DNA of 40,294 nt from Lachnospiraceae bacterium A4 (GTDB lineage Bacteria > Bacillota > Clostridia > Lachnospirales > Lachnospiraceae): NCBI GenBank assembly GCA_000403215.2, contig KE159527.1, positions 3,442-43,735 of the forward strand, in the 5' to 3' direction. Of the stretch, positions 1 through 9,300 are shown piece by piece. The position numbers were made by a program, and so were the translations under genes. The notes beneath the pieces were generated by a model. That model made no database searches. It saw only the letters and a list, made by a program, of their open reading frames with translations, and was not told where the DNA came from. Position 1 is the stretch's first letter. Every line of letters begins with the position of its first letter.

Positions 1-377
1 AGCCATATGCGTGTGCTTCTCCCATTCCCTTCCCTAAAAGGATGTGCAACATTCATTTCCACATATTTTTCAATTATTTCATCAAAATTAGATTGCGGCA
101 TATCATCAATATGTTTTAGTGCAGCGTCCAAATACATTACAGGAGCAAATCTAAAATTACCTTTTGCAATATTTACTGTCCTGATTTTTCCCGCAAAATC
201 ATATATTTCTTCAAACAAAAATTTATGAATTTTAGCAAGCCCAGAAAATTTTCCAACTTCGCAATTTTCAACAATGTTACTTTCATATAATTTAATGGCT
301 TTAGTTTTACTTATTCTCTCTTCTACTCTTGCGAGTTCTGCCGAATTATTAATACCTAATTTATTTTTCAGAGCCAT
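1..377 (-). CDS. Fic/DOC family protein, 3' part outside window
   Basis: Reading from 377 to the window edge gives about 125 residues beginning [20 protein letters not shown]. It contains the Fic signature [12 protein letters not shown] near residue 113, with the catalytic His followed by the FxxGNxR anion-binding loop, plus the flap segment KGNFRFAP. Fic enzymes transfer AMP (or a related group) from a nucleotide to a Tyr, Ser or Thr hydroxyl of a target protein. The start is supported by GGAGGG six bases upstream. It lies 23 bases downstream of the 401-745 gene on the same strand, so both are probably one transcript. The gene continues past base 1, so any C-terminal inhibitory helix cannot be seen. 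Family identification is firm; the target is unknown. Confidence 0.9.
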   Translation of the reverse strand, partial: MALKNKLGINNSAELARVEERISKTKAIKLYESNIVENCEVGKFSGLAKIHKFLFEEIYDFAGKIRTVNIAKGNFRFAPVMYLDAALKHIDDMPQSNFDEIIEKYVEMNVAHPFREGNGRSTRIW

Positions 378-400
378 AAACCCTCCATAAATCTATTATT

Positions 401-745
401 TCATTTCTTTTTGTATGATTCTCTTTTCTTCTTACACTCTTTTAACTCAGATTTTTTATCCTTAAGGATTTCGATAATTTGTTTCTTTGCTTTACTTATA
501 TCTTTATCGCTTGGTTCTTCATACATTTTATTTAGTTGCTTTTTAATAATATTAGTAATTTCGTTTTCATTATTTTTAATTTCCTTAATACCTCTATCCA
601 CAAAGTTAATACAATTTTTTAAATAATCATTGTCCATAGAATCATAACTATGTGTTTTTCCTGCTCCATCTTCCCAATATCCTTTGCCAGCATTCAAATA
701 AGAATATCCAATTTTTATAGCCAATTCTTCATAATCTATATACAT
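401..745 (-). CDS. Small charged protein of unknown function, upstream of fic
   Basis: 114 residues, not recognised. The N-terminal half is mixed (MYIDYEELAIKIGYSYLNAG); the C-terminal half is rich in Lys, Glu and Asn and looks helical or coiled-coil (KKQIIEILKDKKSELKECKK). No signal peptide or membrane segment. A purine-rich AGGAATAGG site precedes the ATG. It sits immediately upstream of fic, where small Fic antitoxins often lie, but I do not see the inhibitory motif [ST]xxxE[GN], so an antitoxin role is only a position-based guess. Low GC like fic suggests the pair arrived together. Confidence 0.6.
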   Translation of the reverse strand: MYIDYEELAIKIGYSYLNAGKGYWEDGAGKTHSYDSMDNDYLKNCINFVDRGIKEIKNNENEITNIIKKQLNKMYEEPSDKDISKAKKQIIEILKDKKSELKECKKKRESYKKK

Positions 746-789
746 AACCTATTCCTTTCTCTTATCAGCATTATCTTTCAAATTATTTA

Positions 790-996
790 TCAGAAAAATG
801 CCTTAACATATGCCAATGTCTTTTCCAACAAGTCCTCTGGCATCTTCTCTACAAACTGAATATTCCTACTGATCACATCCAAGCATTTCATATATTCTGT
901 CAATATCACGCCTGTTGTCTTCGTTCTATTATCCAAAGGAATATGTAGCGGAAATTTGTTACTTGTATCGGTAATAGGACACACAACAGCAAATTT
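790..996 (-). pseudogene. MazF/PemK-type toxin, C-terminal remnant
   Basis: About 68 residues matching the C-terminal two thirds of a MazF/PemK endoribonuclease: KFAVVCPITDT, then FPLHIPLDNRTKTTGVILTE and a terminal helix PEDLLEKTLAYVKAF. The family is about 110 residues, so the N-terminal strand and loop carrying part of the RNase active site are missing. The reading frame runs straight into the transposase fragment that begins near 986, which probably caused the loss. No MazE-like antitoxin is visible. In an intact system this protein cleaves single-stranded mRNA; this copy should be inactive. Confidence 0.75.
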
Positions 997-1582
997 TGAG
1001 CTGGCGACACCCCAAAGCGGTGACTGGAAGATAGGAGTGCGCCCTGTGCTAACAAGGCTTTGGGGTGAACGGGTAGTCTATGCCTTTGTTACTGCCCCCA
1101 AAAAGGGAGGAGACAGCCGCAGGCTGTTCTTCTGTACAAAAAAGCCGGATGAGATTACCCTCGATTACAGCCTTTGCGCAGACGAGCGTATGCGGAAATA
1201 CGGGGAAGAGGATATCAGCTATCTTCCTCTGGCTTGTTACCAGCTGCGCTGGAACATCGAAGTCTCTTATTATGAAGGAAAGACTTTCTGGTCACTGGAA
1301 GAATACCGCATAAGAAGCCGTGAAGGGATAGAGCGTCTTATCAACCTTCTGGCTGTTTCTTACAGTGCCATGACACTGCTTCCTTATAGTGATGAAACAT
1401 TTTCATCTTATCAGTCTTTCAGCGCTCAGGAGACCCGATTTGAGATCGGACAGCAGATTCAGGCCAACATAATATTCAACAGTTTTGTGGAATCGCTTGA
1501 AACTGTAAAAAAAGCCCGTGCGTTGGTAAAGTTATTAGAACACCATATTCAGTCTTGGATTAGAAGGGTCCAAAAACTGTAA
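986..1582 (+). pseudogene. IS4-family transposase, C-terminal fragment
   Basis: Roughly 190 residues of the C-terminal part of a DDE transposase. It carries the IS4 signature Y-2-R-3-E-6-K in YQLRWNIEVSYYEGK near base 1238, which holds the third catalytic acid. The first two catalytic Asp residues are absent because the 5' half of the gene is gone. An in-frame ATG at 956 lies inside the mazF remnant and is unlikely to be a real start. The junction with mazF lies between about 986 and 1010. It is not the same element as the complete IS4-family copy at 35818. A relic. Confidence 0.7.
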
Positions 1583-1820
1583 ACTGCTGTTCCATACTAA
1601 ATATCCTCCTATTTTTGATTAATATGCTCTCGGAATCTCGAAGCCTTATTCTATGCGACATCCAAGACTCCATTTTTACAAATTCCCCCCACTTTTTTCT
1701 AAAACTTTTCAAAAAACTATTGACAAACCGCCTAAAAAATGCGGCGCTTCGCGCCCTTATTTATAAAAGCAATTCGTTCCGGCCCCGGCCGGTGCAGACT
1801 TTTTGATTGGGGGCGATTTT

Positions 1821-3302
1821 TTGAAACCTTATAACCCAGGCGGACATTCCGCCTACCAGGATCGTGTCCTGGCGCAGCTTCGTAAATACTATCCAGATGC
1901 TGTCTCATCCCTGCCTGCTTCCACATGGGCGGTCATGGAGAAATTCTGGAACCTTGACCTCTCTGGCATGGACTCCCTGATGGCTGATCGTTACTCTGAT
2001 TTCGGCCCTGCTCCAAGGCTTCCCTCCGACATGCTCCGCTCCATCCTGCTTTCTGTGGAGTTCAAGGTCACTTCCTATACAAGATGGGCTGCCGACCTCA
2101 AGGAGAACCATCTCCATGCCATCCTTTCCGGATTTCCTGTCGGTGATACCCCGGGGGGCGGTACCTTTTATGATTTTCTCAGCCGTTTATGGCTCTCTGA
2201 CAAAAACAACCTTTCCGATCCCGTCCACCCTCCAAAGGAAAAACCCAAAAAGCCGGAGAAGAAAGGGGAAAAAGCACCTCCGGTCGAGAAAGTAACCGTA
2301 AAGGATCTCCTTGAACAGTTTGAACTCCATCCGCCTAAGGACATGGCTCCCTGTAAATGGCTTTATGAGATCTTCAAAGTGCTTTTCCTTAACCAGTCTG
2401 TAAATAACGGGCTGATTGACCTTCTTAATCTTTCCCCTGCTGGGGATGGCACTCCGGTTTATACCGCCGCACAGGAACGTAAAAAACGTACCTGCAGCTG
2501 CCTGAAAAACGGCATCCGCGACTGCCGATGCGACAGAGCCTGCAGCCAGCCTGACTGTAATATCGGATGGGATTCCCACAGGGAGCGTTATTATTTCGGT
2601 TATGACCTGTATATGCTCACCGCCTCCGATTCGGAAAAAGACCTCCCTGTTTTCCCTTTCCTCGGTCCCGCTTCCAGGCATGATTCCATCGGTTTCCTTT
2701 ATAACTGGTTCTCCATGAAGCAGTCCCTGCCGTAAGCTAATGTCACAAAACTGCTTTTAGATTCTGCACATGATGCCATGCCTTACTATGAATACTGCCG
2801 TGACCATGGGATCGTTCCTTTCATTGACCTGAATGCCGGCAGGGGACGGCCTCCTGTATACAAAAATGATTTTACCATTAACGATGACGGTGTCCCTGTA
2901 TGCAGGGAAGGCCATGCCATGCGCAGGGACGGCAGCGAATCAGCAAAAGGAAGGACAAAGTTCAAATGTCCAAAGATCAGCTTCGCCGGGGACAGTGTAA
3001 CCTGTACCTGTGATAATCCATGTTCTGACGCAAAATATGGCAGGACTGTACACCTTGTCATGAAAGACAACCCAAGACTTTTTAATGATCCGCCACGCAG
3101 CAGCAAAGAATGGAAAATGATATATAATGCAAGGACTTCTGCAGAACGTTGTAACAAACGTGAGAAAGTAGACTATAAATTAGAATACGGCAGATACCGT
3201 TCCTCTCAGATGTGGTACTGCCGCCTGTCCGCCATCATGATGTGCCAGCATCTTGATGCATGGGCCCTGCCAAAAGCCTCCCGACTAAAAGACGTCCTTT
3301 GA
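1821..3302 (+). pseudogene. IS1182-like DDE transposase with one internal stop
   Basis: Two reading frames, 1803-2735 and 2778-3302, are in the same phase and separated only by a TAA at 2733-2735. Together they encode about 493 residues of one transposase. Candidate catalytic residues are Asp in SPAGDGTPV, Asp in KLLLDSAHDA just after the stop, and Glu in the ERCNKREKVDY region. A Cys-rich insert (CSCLKNGIRDCRCDRACSQPDC) lies before the stop. The likely start is TTG at 1821 (LKPYNPGGHS) behind a GGGGGCG site. A single base change (for example GAA to TAA) explains the break. Family placement in the IS1182 group is from general resemblance, not a search. Confidence 0.65.
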
Positions 3303-3347
3303 GCAGGCACTTAACTAAATAAGCAATACCATTATAGACCATGTCCG

Positions 3348-3378
3348 GCGCAGGGTCTAGTAGACTGCGCACTTTTTT
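3348..3378 (+). terminator. Hairpin with T-run after transposase remnant
   Basis: GCGCA (3348-3352) pairs with TGCGC (3366-3370), with further GTC/GAC pairing inside, followed by ACTTTTTTCT. It fits a rho-independent terminator near the end of the insertion element. Confidence 0.5.
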
Positions 3379-3617
3379 CTCTAAATTCATTTCAACTGTT
3401 CCGTTCTGGACAATATTTACTTTTCAATGTTCAGCCAACCGCTGGGCTTTGGTCAGCAGGCTCATGATTCCGAGAGCCTATAAAGTAATATGTACAAACA
3501 ATAATAACATATCAAACAAATAAAGTGTACACAAATCTGAAGTCTACATTTAAATTTCTTGTAGACTTCTTGTAGACTTAAAACATATTTTTACATATAT
3601 TAGTGATTTTAGTATAT

Positions 3618-3653
3618 AAAAAGAGGACTCTCAATTATTTATCAAGAGTCCTC
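3618..3653 (-). terminator. Terminator of the NifU-like/GGGtGRT operon
   Basis: GAGGACTCT (3623-3631) and AGAGTCCTC (3645-3653) form a 9-bp perfect stem. Read on the minus strand it is followed by TTTTTATA, a standard intrinsic terminator 26 bases after the GGGtGRT stop. Confidence 0.85.
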
Positions 3654-3678
3654 AAATCCTTATAAATCAAGGATATTC

Positions 3679-4695
3679 TTAGAACTTACCTTCCTTCGCT
3701 GCTTCCTCGATCGAAACTGCAACCGCAACGGTAGCGCCAACCATCGGGTTGTTACCCATACCGATGAGTCCCATCATCTCTACGTGAGCTGGAACGGAAG
3801 ACGAACCTGCAAACTGTGCATCAGAGTGCATACGTCCCAAAGTATCTGTCATACCATAGGAAGCTGGACCTGCTGCCATGTTGTCAGGATGGAGTGTACG
3901 GCCTGTACCGCCGCCGGAAGCAACTGAGAAATACTTCTTGCCTGCTTCGATTCTCTCCTTCTTGTATGTACCTGCAACCGGGTGCTGGAATCTTGTCGGA
4001 TTGGTTGAGTTTCCTGTGATAGATACATCAACGTTCTCTTTCCACATGATTGCAACGCCTTCGCAAACATCGTTTGCTCCATAGCAGTTTACCTTGCCGC
4101 GAGGACCATTCGGATCCGAGTAAGATTTCTTAAATACTTCCTTCACAGTGTTTGTATAAGGATCATACTCTGTCTCAACAAATGTAAATCCATTGATGCG
4201 GGCAATAATCTCTGCTGCGTCTTTTCCAAGACCATTTAAGATTACACGAAGTGGTTTCTGGCGAACCTTGTTTGCCTTCTCTGCGATTCCGATTGCGCCC
4301 TCTGCTGCTGCAAAAGACTCATGTCCTGCTAAAAAGCAGAAGCAGTCTGTCTCTTCTTCCAGAAGCATCTTGCCCAGATTACCATGTCCAAGACCCACCT
4401 TGCGGTTATCTGCAACGGAACCCGGAATACAGAATGCCTGAAGTCCCTCGCCGATTGCTGCTGCCGCATCTGCCGCTTTTCTACAGCCCTTCTTGATTGC
4501 AATTGCCGCACCGACTGTGTAAGCCCAGCAAGCATTCTCAAAGCAGATTGGCTGAATCTTCTTAACCTGATCATATACGTCAAGACCTGCGTCTTTTGTA
4601 ATCTTCTCTGCCTCCTCGATGGAGTTGATACCGTAGCTCTTTAAAACCTCGGTAATCTTATCTATTCTTCTCTCATAGGATTCGAATAATGCCAT
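3679..4695 (-). CDS. GGGtGRT family protein
   Basis: 338 residues with the family-defining motif SGGGTGRT near residue 260 and a Gly/Ser-rich tail (PASYGMTDTLGR, GSSSVPAHVEM, GMGNNPMVGA). The family is named for its motif and has no established biochemical role; it is seen mainly in anaerobic Firmicutes next to a NifU-like scaffold, as here. No signal peptide or membrane segment, so probably cytosolic. Several Cys (CFENACWA, DCFCFLAGHE, VNCYGANDVCEG) could bind metal or a cluster. Start supported by AGGAGG upstream. Two bases separate it from the preceding gene, so the two are translated from one message, and a terminator follows. Family call is firm; function unknown. Confidence 0.9.
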   Translation of the reverse strand: MALFESYERRIDKITEVLKSYGINSIEEAEKITKDAGLDVYDQVKKIQPICFENACWAYTVGAAIAIKKGCRKAADAAAAIGEGLQAFCIPGSVADNRKVGLGHGNLGKMLLEEETDCFCFLAGHESFAAAEGAIGIAEKANKVRQKPLRVILNGLGKDAAEIIARINGFTFVETEYDPYTNTVKEVFKKSYSDPNGPRGKVNCYGANDVCEGVAIMWKENVDVSITGNSTNPTRFQHPVAGTYKKERIEAGKKYFSVASGGGTGRTLHPDNMAAGPASYGMTDTLGRMHSDAQFAGSSSVPAHVEMMGLIGMGNNPMVGATVAVAVSIEEAAKEGKF

Positions 4696-4697
4696 AA

Positions 4698-5402
4698 TTA
4701 TTTTACCTCCTTATCTGTTCTAGGATCAATAATCTTAACAGCATCCGCAACACGTCCGTACTGACCTGAAGCCTTCTCCCATGCTGTATTCGGGTCATCA
4801 CCCTTCTTAATAAAGTCAGTCATCTTACCAAGGCTAACAAACTTGTAACCGATAATCTTGTCGTCAGCATCCAGTGCGATACCTGTAACATAGCCCTCAG
4901 CCATCTCAAGATAACGAGGTCCCTTCTTCAATGTACCGTACATTGTACCAACCTGGCTTCTAAGACCCTTTCCTAAGTCCTCAAGACCTGCACCAACAGG
5001 AAGTCCTTCCTCGGAGAATGCGGACTGGGAACGTCCGTATACGATCTGTAAAAACAGCTCTCTCATAGCAGTGTTGATCGCGTCGCACACAAGGTCTGTG
5101 TTCAATGCTTCCATAACAGTTCTGCCCGGAAGTAACTCTGCCGCCATCGCTGCGGAATGTGTCATACCAGAACATCCGATTGTCTCAACCAGTGCTTCCT
5201 GAATGATACCTTCTTTTACGTTCAGGGACAACTTGCAGGCACCCTGCTGCGGTGCACACCAGCCTACGCCGTGTGTAAAGCCGGAAATATCTTTTACTTC
5301 CTTAGCCTTTACCCATTTCGCCTCTTCTGGAATCGGTGCACAACCATGATTACCGTCACGTGCTACTACACACATTTCTTCAATTTCCTTTGAATAAATC
5401 AT
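4698..5402 (-). CDS. NifU/IscU-like iron-sulfur scaffold protein
   Basis: 234 residues related to the NifU N-terminal scaffold fold. It keeps scaffold-like Cys positions: GWCAPQQGACKLS, ETIGCSGMTHSAA and LVCDAINTAM. An extra N-terminal segment (CVVARDGNHGCAPIPEEA) and a C-terminal extension of about 90 residues set it apart from the ordinary 130-residue IscU. Scaffolds of this class assemble transient Fe-S clusters and pass them to apoproteins; a partner is probably the adjoining GGGtGRT protein, whose ribosome site lies over the end of this gene. The ATG at 5402 is preceded by AAAGGAG. No cysteine desulfurase is in the window. Confidence 0.85.
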   Translation of the reverse strand: MIYSKEIEEMCVVARDGNHGCAPIPEEAKWVKAKEVKDISGFTHGVGWCAPQQGACKLSLNVKEGIIQEALVETIGCSGMTHSAAMAAELLPGRTVMEALNTDLVCDAINTAMRELFLQIVYGRSQSAFSEEGLPVGAGLEDLGKGLRSQVGTMYGTLKKGPRYLEMAEGYVTGIALDADDKIIGYKFVSLGKMTDFIKKGDDPNTAWEKASGQYGRVADAVKIIDPRTDKEVK

Positions 5403-5442
5403 GTGAAAACTCCTTTCGATTACTTAACTTATATTTTGAATG

Positions 5443-5460
5443 TGTGACATACGTCTCACA
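5443..5460. promoter_or_regulatory. Possible operator palindrome upstream of scaffold gene
   Basis: TGTGA-N8-TCACA lies 41 bases upstream of the NifU-like start. The half-sites resemble those of the CRP/FNR family, but the spacing is two bases wider than the usual N6. No -35/-10 pair could be placed securely in the surrounding 245-base gap (5403-5648). Confidence 0.3.
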
Positions 5461-5648
5461 TTTTTAACGCAGGAACATATGTGCATATCACCATGATATT
5501 TACATACAACTCCTTATCATACGTCTTCTGTAAAAATGGACTATGATATGTTACCCACATATTGATATTTTCGCACATTTTTTTAAAAATAGCAATTAAA
5601 AAATCATAATTTTGTCAAAAAATTGTCAATTTTATAGAAAAAGCAAAT

Positions 5649-6317
5649 CTATTTTGTTTTTTTGGCGATTTCTCCCTGCTTTTTGTAAATGCTGTCCGCC
5701 TCGACATACCCTCGTACCATCGAAGTCGGATAGACGTTGGCATTGCGCCCGATGACAGTTCCCGGATTGAGCACGCTGTTGCAGCCGACCTCCACGTTGT
5801 CTCCAAGCATAGCCCCCATCTTTTTTAATCCTGTTTCTATATTCCCATAAGGAGACTTGACAACCACAAGCGTCTTATCGCTCTTGACATTGGACGTGAT
5901 CGAGCCGGCGCCCATGTGTGACTTGTAGCCGAGAATACTGTCTCCTACATAATTGTAGTGAGGAACCTGCACTTTATTAAAAAGAATCACGTTTTTTAAT
6001 TCTGTGGAGTTACCGACCACTGCGCCTTTCCCGACAATGGCATTTCCGCGGATAAATGCACAGTGGCGGATTTCTGCCTCCTCATCAATAATACAAGGTC
6101 CATTGATGCTTGCGGTGGGCGCTACTGTCGCTGACTTCGCAATCCAGATCTTATCACCGCGCTTTTCGTATTTGTCGGCTGGCAGCGTCCCGCCAAGCTC
6201 GACAATATATGCCCCAATCTTTGACAACAGCTCCCATGGATATACCACTCCGTCAAAAAGCGGTGCTGCGATTGTTTCCTGTAAATTATAAAGATTTTTG
6301 ATTTGTAACTGTTCCAT
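5649..6317 (-). CDS. Left-handed beta-helix acyltransferase-like protein
   Basis: 222 residues built of hexapeptide repeats: PTASINGPCIIDEEAEI, GNAIVGKGAVVGNSTE, VGDSILGYKSHMGAGSI and MLGDNVEVGCNSVLNPGTVIG. VPHYNYVGDS followed by GAGSIT closely mirrors the acetyltransferase half of GlmU, so it is probably a sugar-nucleotide or GlcN-1-P acyltransferase homologue. It lacks the N-terminal uridylyltransferase domain of GlmU and has instead an 80-residue leader with no recognised motif. Such proteins are trimeric and cytosolic. The start has GAAGGAG upstream. Topoisomerase III lies upstream on the same strand. Substrate cannot be read from the sequence. Confidence 0.75.
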   Translation of the reverse strand: MEQLQIKNLYNLQETIAAPLFDGVVYPWELLSKIGAYIVELGGTLPADKYEKRGDKIWIAKSATVAPTASINGPCIIDEEAEIRHCAFIRGNAIVGKGAVVGNSTELKNVILFNKVQVPHYNYVGDSILGYKSHMGAGSITSNVKSDKTLVVVKSPYGNIETGLKKMGAMLGDNVEVGCNSVLNPGTVIGRNANVYPTSMVRGYVEADSIYKKQGEIAKKTK

Positions 6318-6362
6318 TTTGTTCTCCTTCTTTAGACAATAAACTGATCAAACTATCTGTTT

Positions 6363-9300
6363 TCATGAATATGACATCTCGCTTTCCGGCTCTTCGAACC
6401 CTGCCGCGCCTGCCATCAAGGACGCCCAGTACTCATCTGATGCGGGTTCGGCATCGGGTGGTGTGTTCTCTGTGGCGGGCATTGTATCCAGACTCGGCTG
6501 GAAGGTCTCCTCCTGAGAAGATTTTTCTGCCGGCGTTTCACCCGAATGCTCAAAGTCAAACTGTATTTTCTCATCTGTGTATTTTAAATAAGCGTCAAAC
6601 GTTTTTCCTGCTTTTGACACAAAACCAGTTATTTTCTCTTTGGTTTTTCCGTTTGTAAAAAGCTCCTGTACTGTCTCCTCATGAATGGAAACCTGCGCTA
6701 TGGTGTGTCCGACCTTAAATCCGCATTCGCACTCATAATACCATTGGCTCTTTTTTAGTTTATGCGCATTGCACCTGGGACATGCAAGATTTGTCTCTGT
6801 CGGTGCTGGTCTGTCTGGAAAATCAAAGACTGCCTGCCCGTCCTTTGTAAGCTTTAACGCCGCGTCAAACTTGGCGCCGCTCTTCGATAGAAAGCCTTCG
6901 ATCTTATCTGTCTTTTTCTCGGAAAGAAGCTTTTTGACAATCGCATCGGACATCTTAACGCCTGCAATCTTTTGATTGATGAAAAAGCGGCAGCTATGCG
7001 CCGCATCTTCCTTGCTGTAATTGGCGCAGCCATAGCCAAACGATGTCTTGACCACCTCACCGCCGCACAAGGGGCAGACTACGTCTTTGAGCTTTTGCTG
7101 CTCAACATCATCAAAATCAAATTTCAGGCCTGTCACCTTGCCGGACGCATCGCGGCTAAATATTATGCGCGCATCAAATTTTTTGCCTGCTTTTGACTTA
7201 AAGCCGCGGATTGTTGAAGTCTTTCCATTTGTCAGCAGCTCCTTGATTTGAGCCTCGGAAATATCCTTGCCTGCCATCTTGCCAATCGAGAATTTACAAC
7301 TGTTTTCATCCAGCTTATCATAGTTGGCACAGCCATAGCCAAACGGCGTTTGGACAATTTCACCGCCGCACAGAGGACAGGCTGCCTCCTTGATCTTCTT
7401 AACCTCCACCTTTTCGAAGTTAAAATTGACGAGATGTTTCCCATCATCACCCTTTTCCAGCACTAAAACGGCATCAAATTTTTTGCCGGATTTGCCTTTG
7501 AAGCCTCTGATTGTCCCGGTGATGCTGTTGGTCAGCAACTCCTTTACCTGCGCAGGCGTCAACTCCTTATCGGCTATTTTCCCAATCGCAAATTTACAGC
7601 TGGCAGGCTCCTGCGGATTATAGTTGGCACAGCCATAGCCAAAGCCCTTTATCATCATCTGTCCGCCGCAGTCAGGGCAGACCACATCTTCCAATACCTG
7701 CGGTTCATTCTGCGTAAAGTCAAAATTAATTTCTATTTTGCCATCTTCATTTTTCTGTAGCCTCAGTGCTGCGTCAAACTTTTTCTTCTGTTTGGATACA
7801 AACCCGCTTAATACCGCCGTATGACCATCTTTGACCAGCGCACTGCATTCCTCGTCAGACAGCGCTCTCCCCGCAATCGTGCCAATCACGAAATTGCAGC
7901 CGCTTCCGTCCTTTTGATAATTCGAACACCCGTATCCAAACGGTGTTGTCACGATCACACCGCCACATGCGGGACACGCTGCCTCCAGCTTTCTGCGCGC
8001 GCCAAGCCCCTTTGCCCCCTTGCCGCTAAACTGGCTGATCTGGGCTGCAAGCTGCTGCGTCAGGTCTTGATCGCGAATCTGTATCGTCTCCCGCCGGATA
8101 AAGTCCTCAAGCTTTGCGCGGTAATCCTTCACATCAACCGTTCCGTTTGTGATGCCGTCCAGCCCCTTTTCCCACGAGGCAGTCATCTTGGGATTCAGCA
8201 GCGCTGGAACCGTCATCGCAACGACCTCATACACCATCTCGCCAAAATTCTGCGGCGTGATCACCTGCGTTTTCTGATTGAGGTTTAGATAGCCAATCCG
8301 AATCAGCTTTTTGATAATCTCCGCCCGCGTCGCGCTTGTCCCGATGCCAGAACCTTTGATCTGCGCGCGAAGCTCCTCGTCCTCAATAAGCTGACCTGCA
8401 TTTTCCATCGCAAGAATCATTGAACCAGATGTATACCGTTTGGGCGGTGTCGTCTTGCTCTCCCTGACTTCAAAGCCATTCACGACAAGAACATCACCTT
8501 TTTTCAGCGTATTTGCCAGTGCAAGCAGCTTTTTGGCATTGTTCTTCTTCTCTTTGCTGGTATCCTCTGTGCTTTCACCGCTTTTTGCCTGCGTCGGACT
8601 GACGGATTTATTGGATCCGTCGGCTGGACGCTCGTCCTCGTCGGCATCCTCGAGCGTCCTGCCCAGAACTTCCAGAAATCCAAGCACTTTCAGCACCTTC
8701 GCAGATGCAAACAAGGACTCCTTTTCGATACCCACGACCAGTTTGAGCGTCTGGTATTCTGCCGGTGGATAAAAAATGCTTAAAAACCGCCGCACAATCA
8801 AGTCAAACACCTTGCTCTGAAGCGGTGTCAGCGTCCCCAGCTCTGACAGCTGCCCCGTTGGAATGATGGCGTAGTGGTCTGTGACCTTGCTGTCGTCCGT
8901 ATACTGGGTTTTTGCGATATTGGCATAGAGATTTTTGGACAATATATGATCGGTGAACTGCTGTGTTGGCGTGTATCCTTTTAAGGGCACCAGCGTCTTA
9001 TCTATTTCCTTTGCAACCGCTGTCGTCAGCACTCTTGCGTCCGTTCTGGGATACGTTGTCAGCTTCTTTTCATATAGATCCTGTGCAACCTGCAGCGTCT
9101 GATCGGGGCTGATTTTAAACCGTTTCGCACACTCTGCCTGCAATTCTGCCAAATTAAACAGCAGCGGCGCTTTCTTCTTGGCAATCCCCTTCTCCAAGGT
9201 CTTGACAAGAGCTTCTTTTCCCTGAAAGGAATCAATTAAGCTCTCGGCATCTTCTTTTTCCTTAAATCCGTTTTCCTTGTAAAGCTTTGTGGATTCAAAA

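Larger units (their letters stand above)
3303..3678. other. Gene-free stretch after the broken transposase
   Basis: No convincing gene. It holds the right flank of the transposase element, a hairpin followed by T residues (3348-3378), AT-rich sequence, an inverted repeat GAAGTCTACA/TGTAGACTTC at 3539-3548 and 3560-3569 with a further TTGTAGACTT directly after, and the terminator of the GGGtGRT gene. Terminal repeats of the transposase element could not be recognised. Confidence 0.5.

Noticed and set aside
956-1582. The IS4-type fragment as a third copy of the element at 35818
   Set aside because: Both have the Y-2-R-3-E-6-K signature but the surrounding residues differ completely.
3390-3500. 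Possible tRNA-like fold after the broken transposase
   Set aside because: No T-loop (TTCGA) sequence or acceptor pairing could be found; no tRNA or rRNA gene is visible in the window.
3539-3579. Repeated TTGTAGACTT units as a CRISPR-like array
   Set aside because: Only two or three short copies, no spacers of regular size and no cas genes anywhere in the window.
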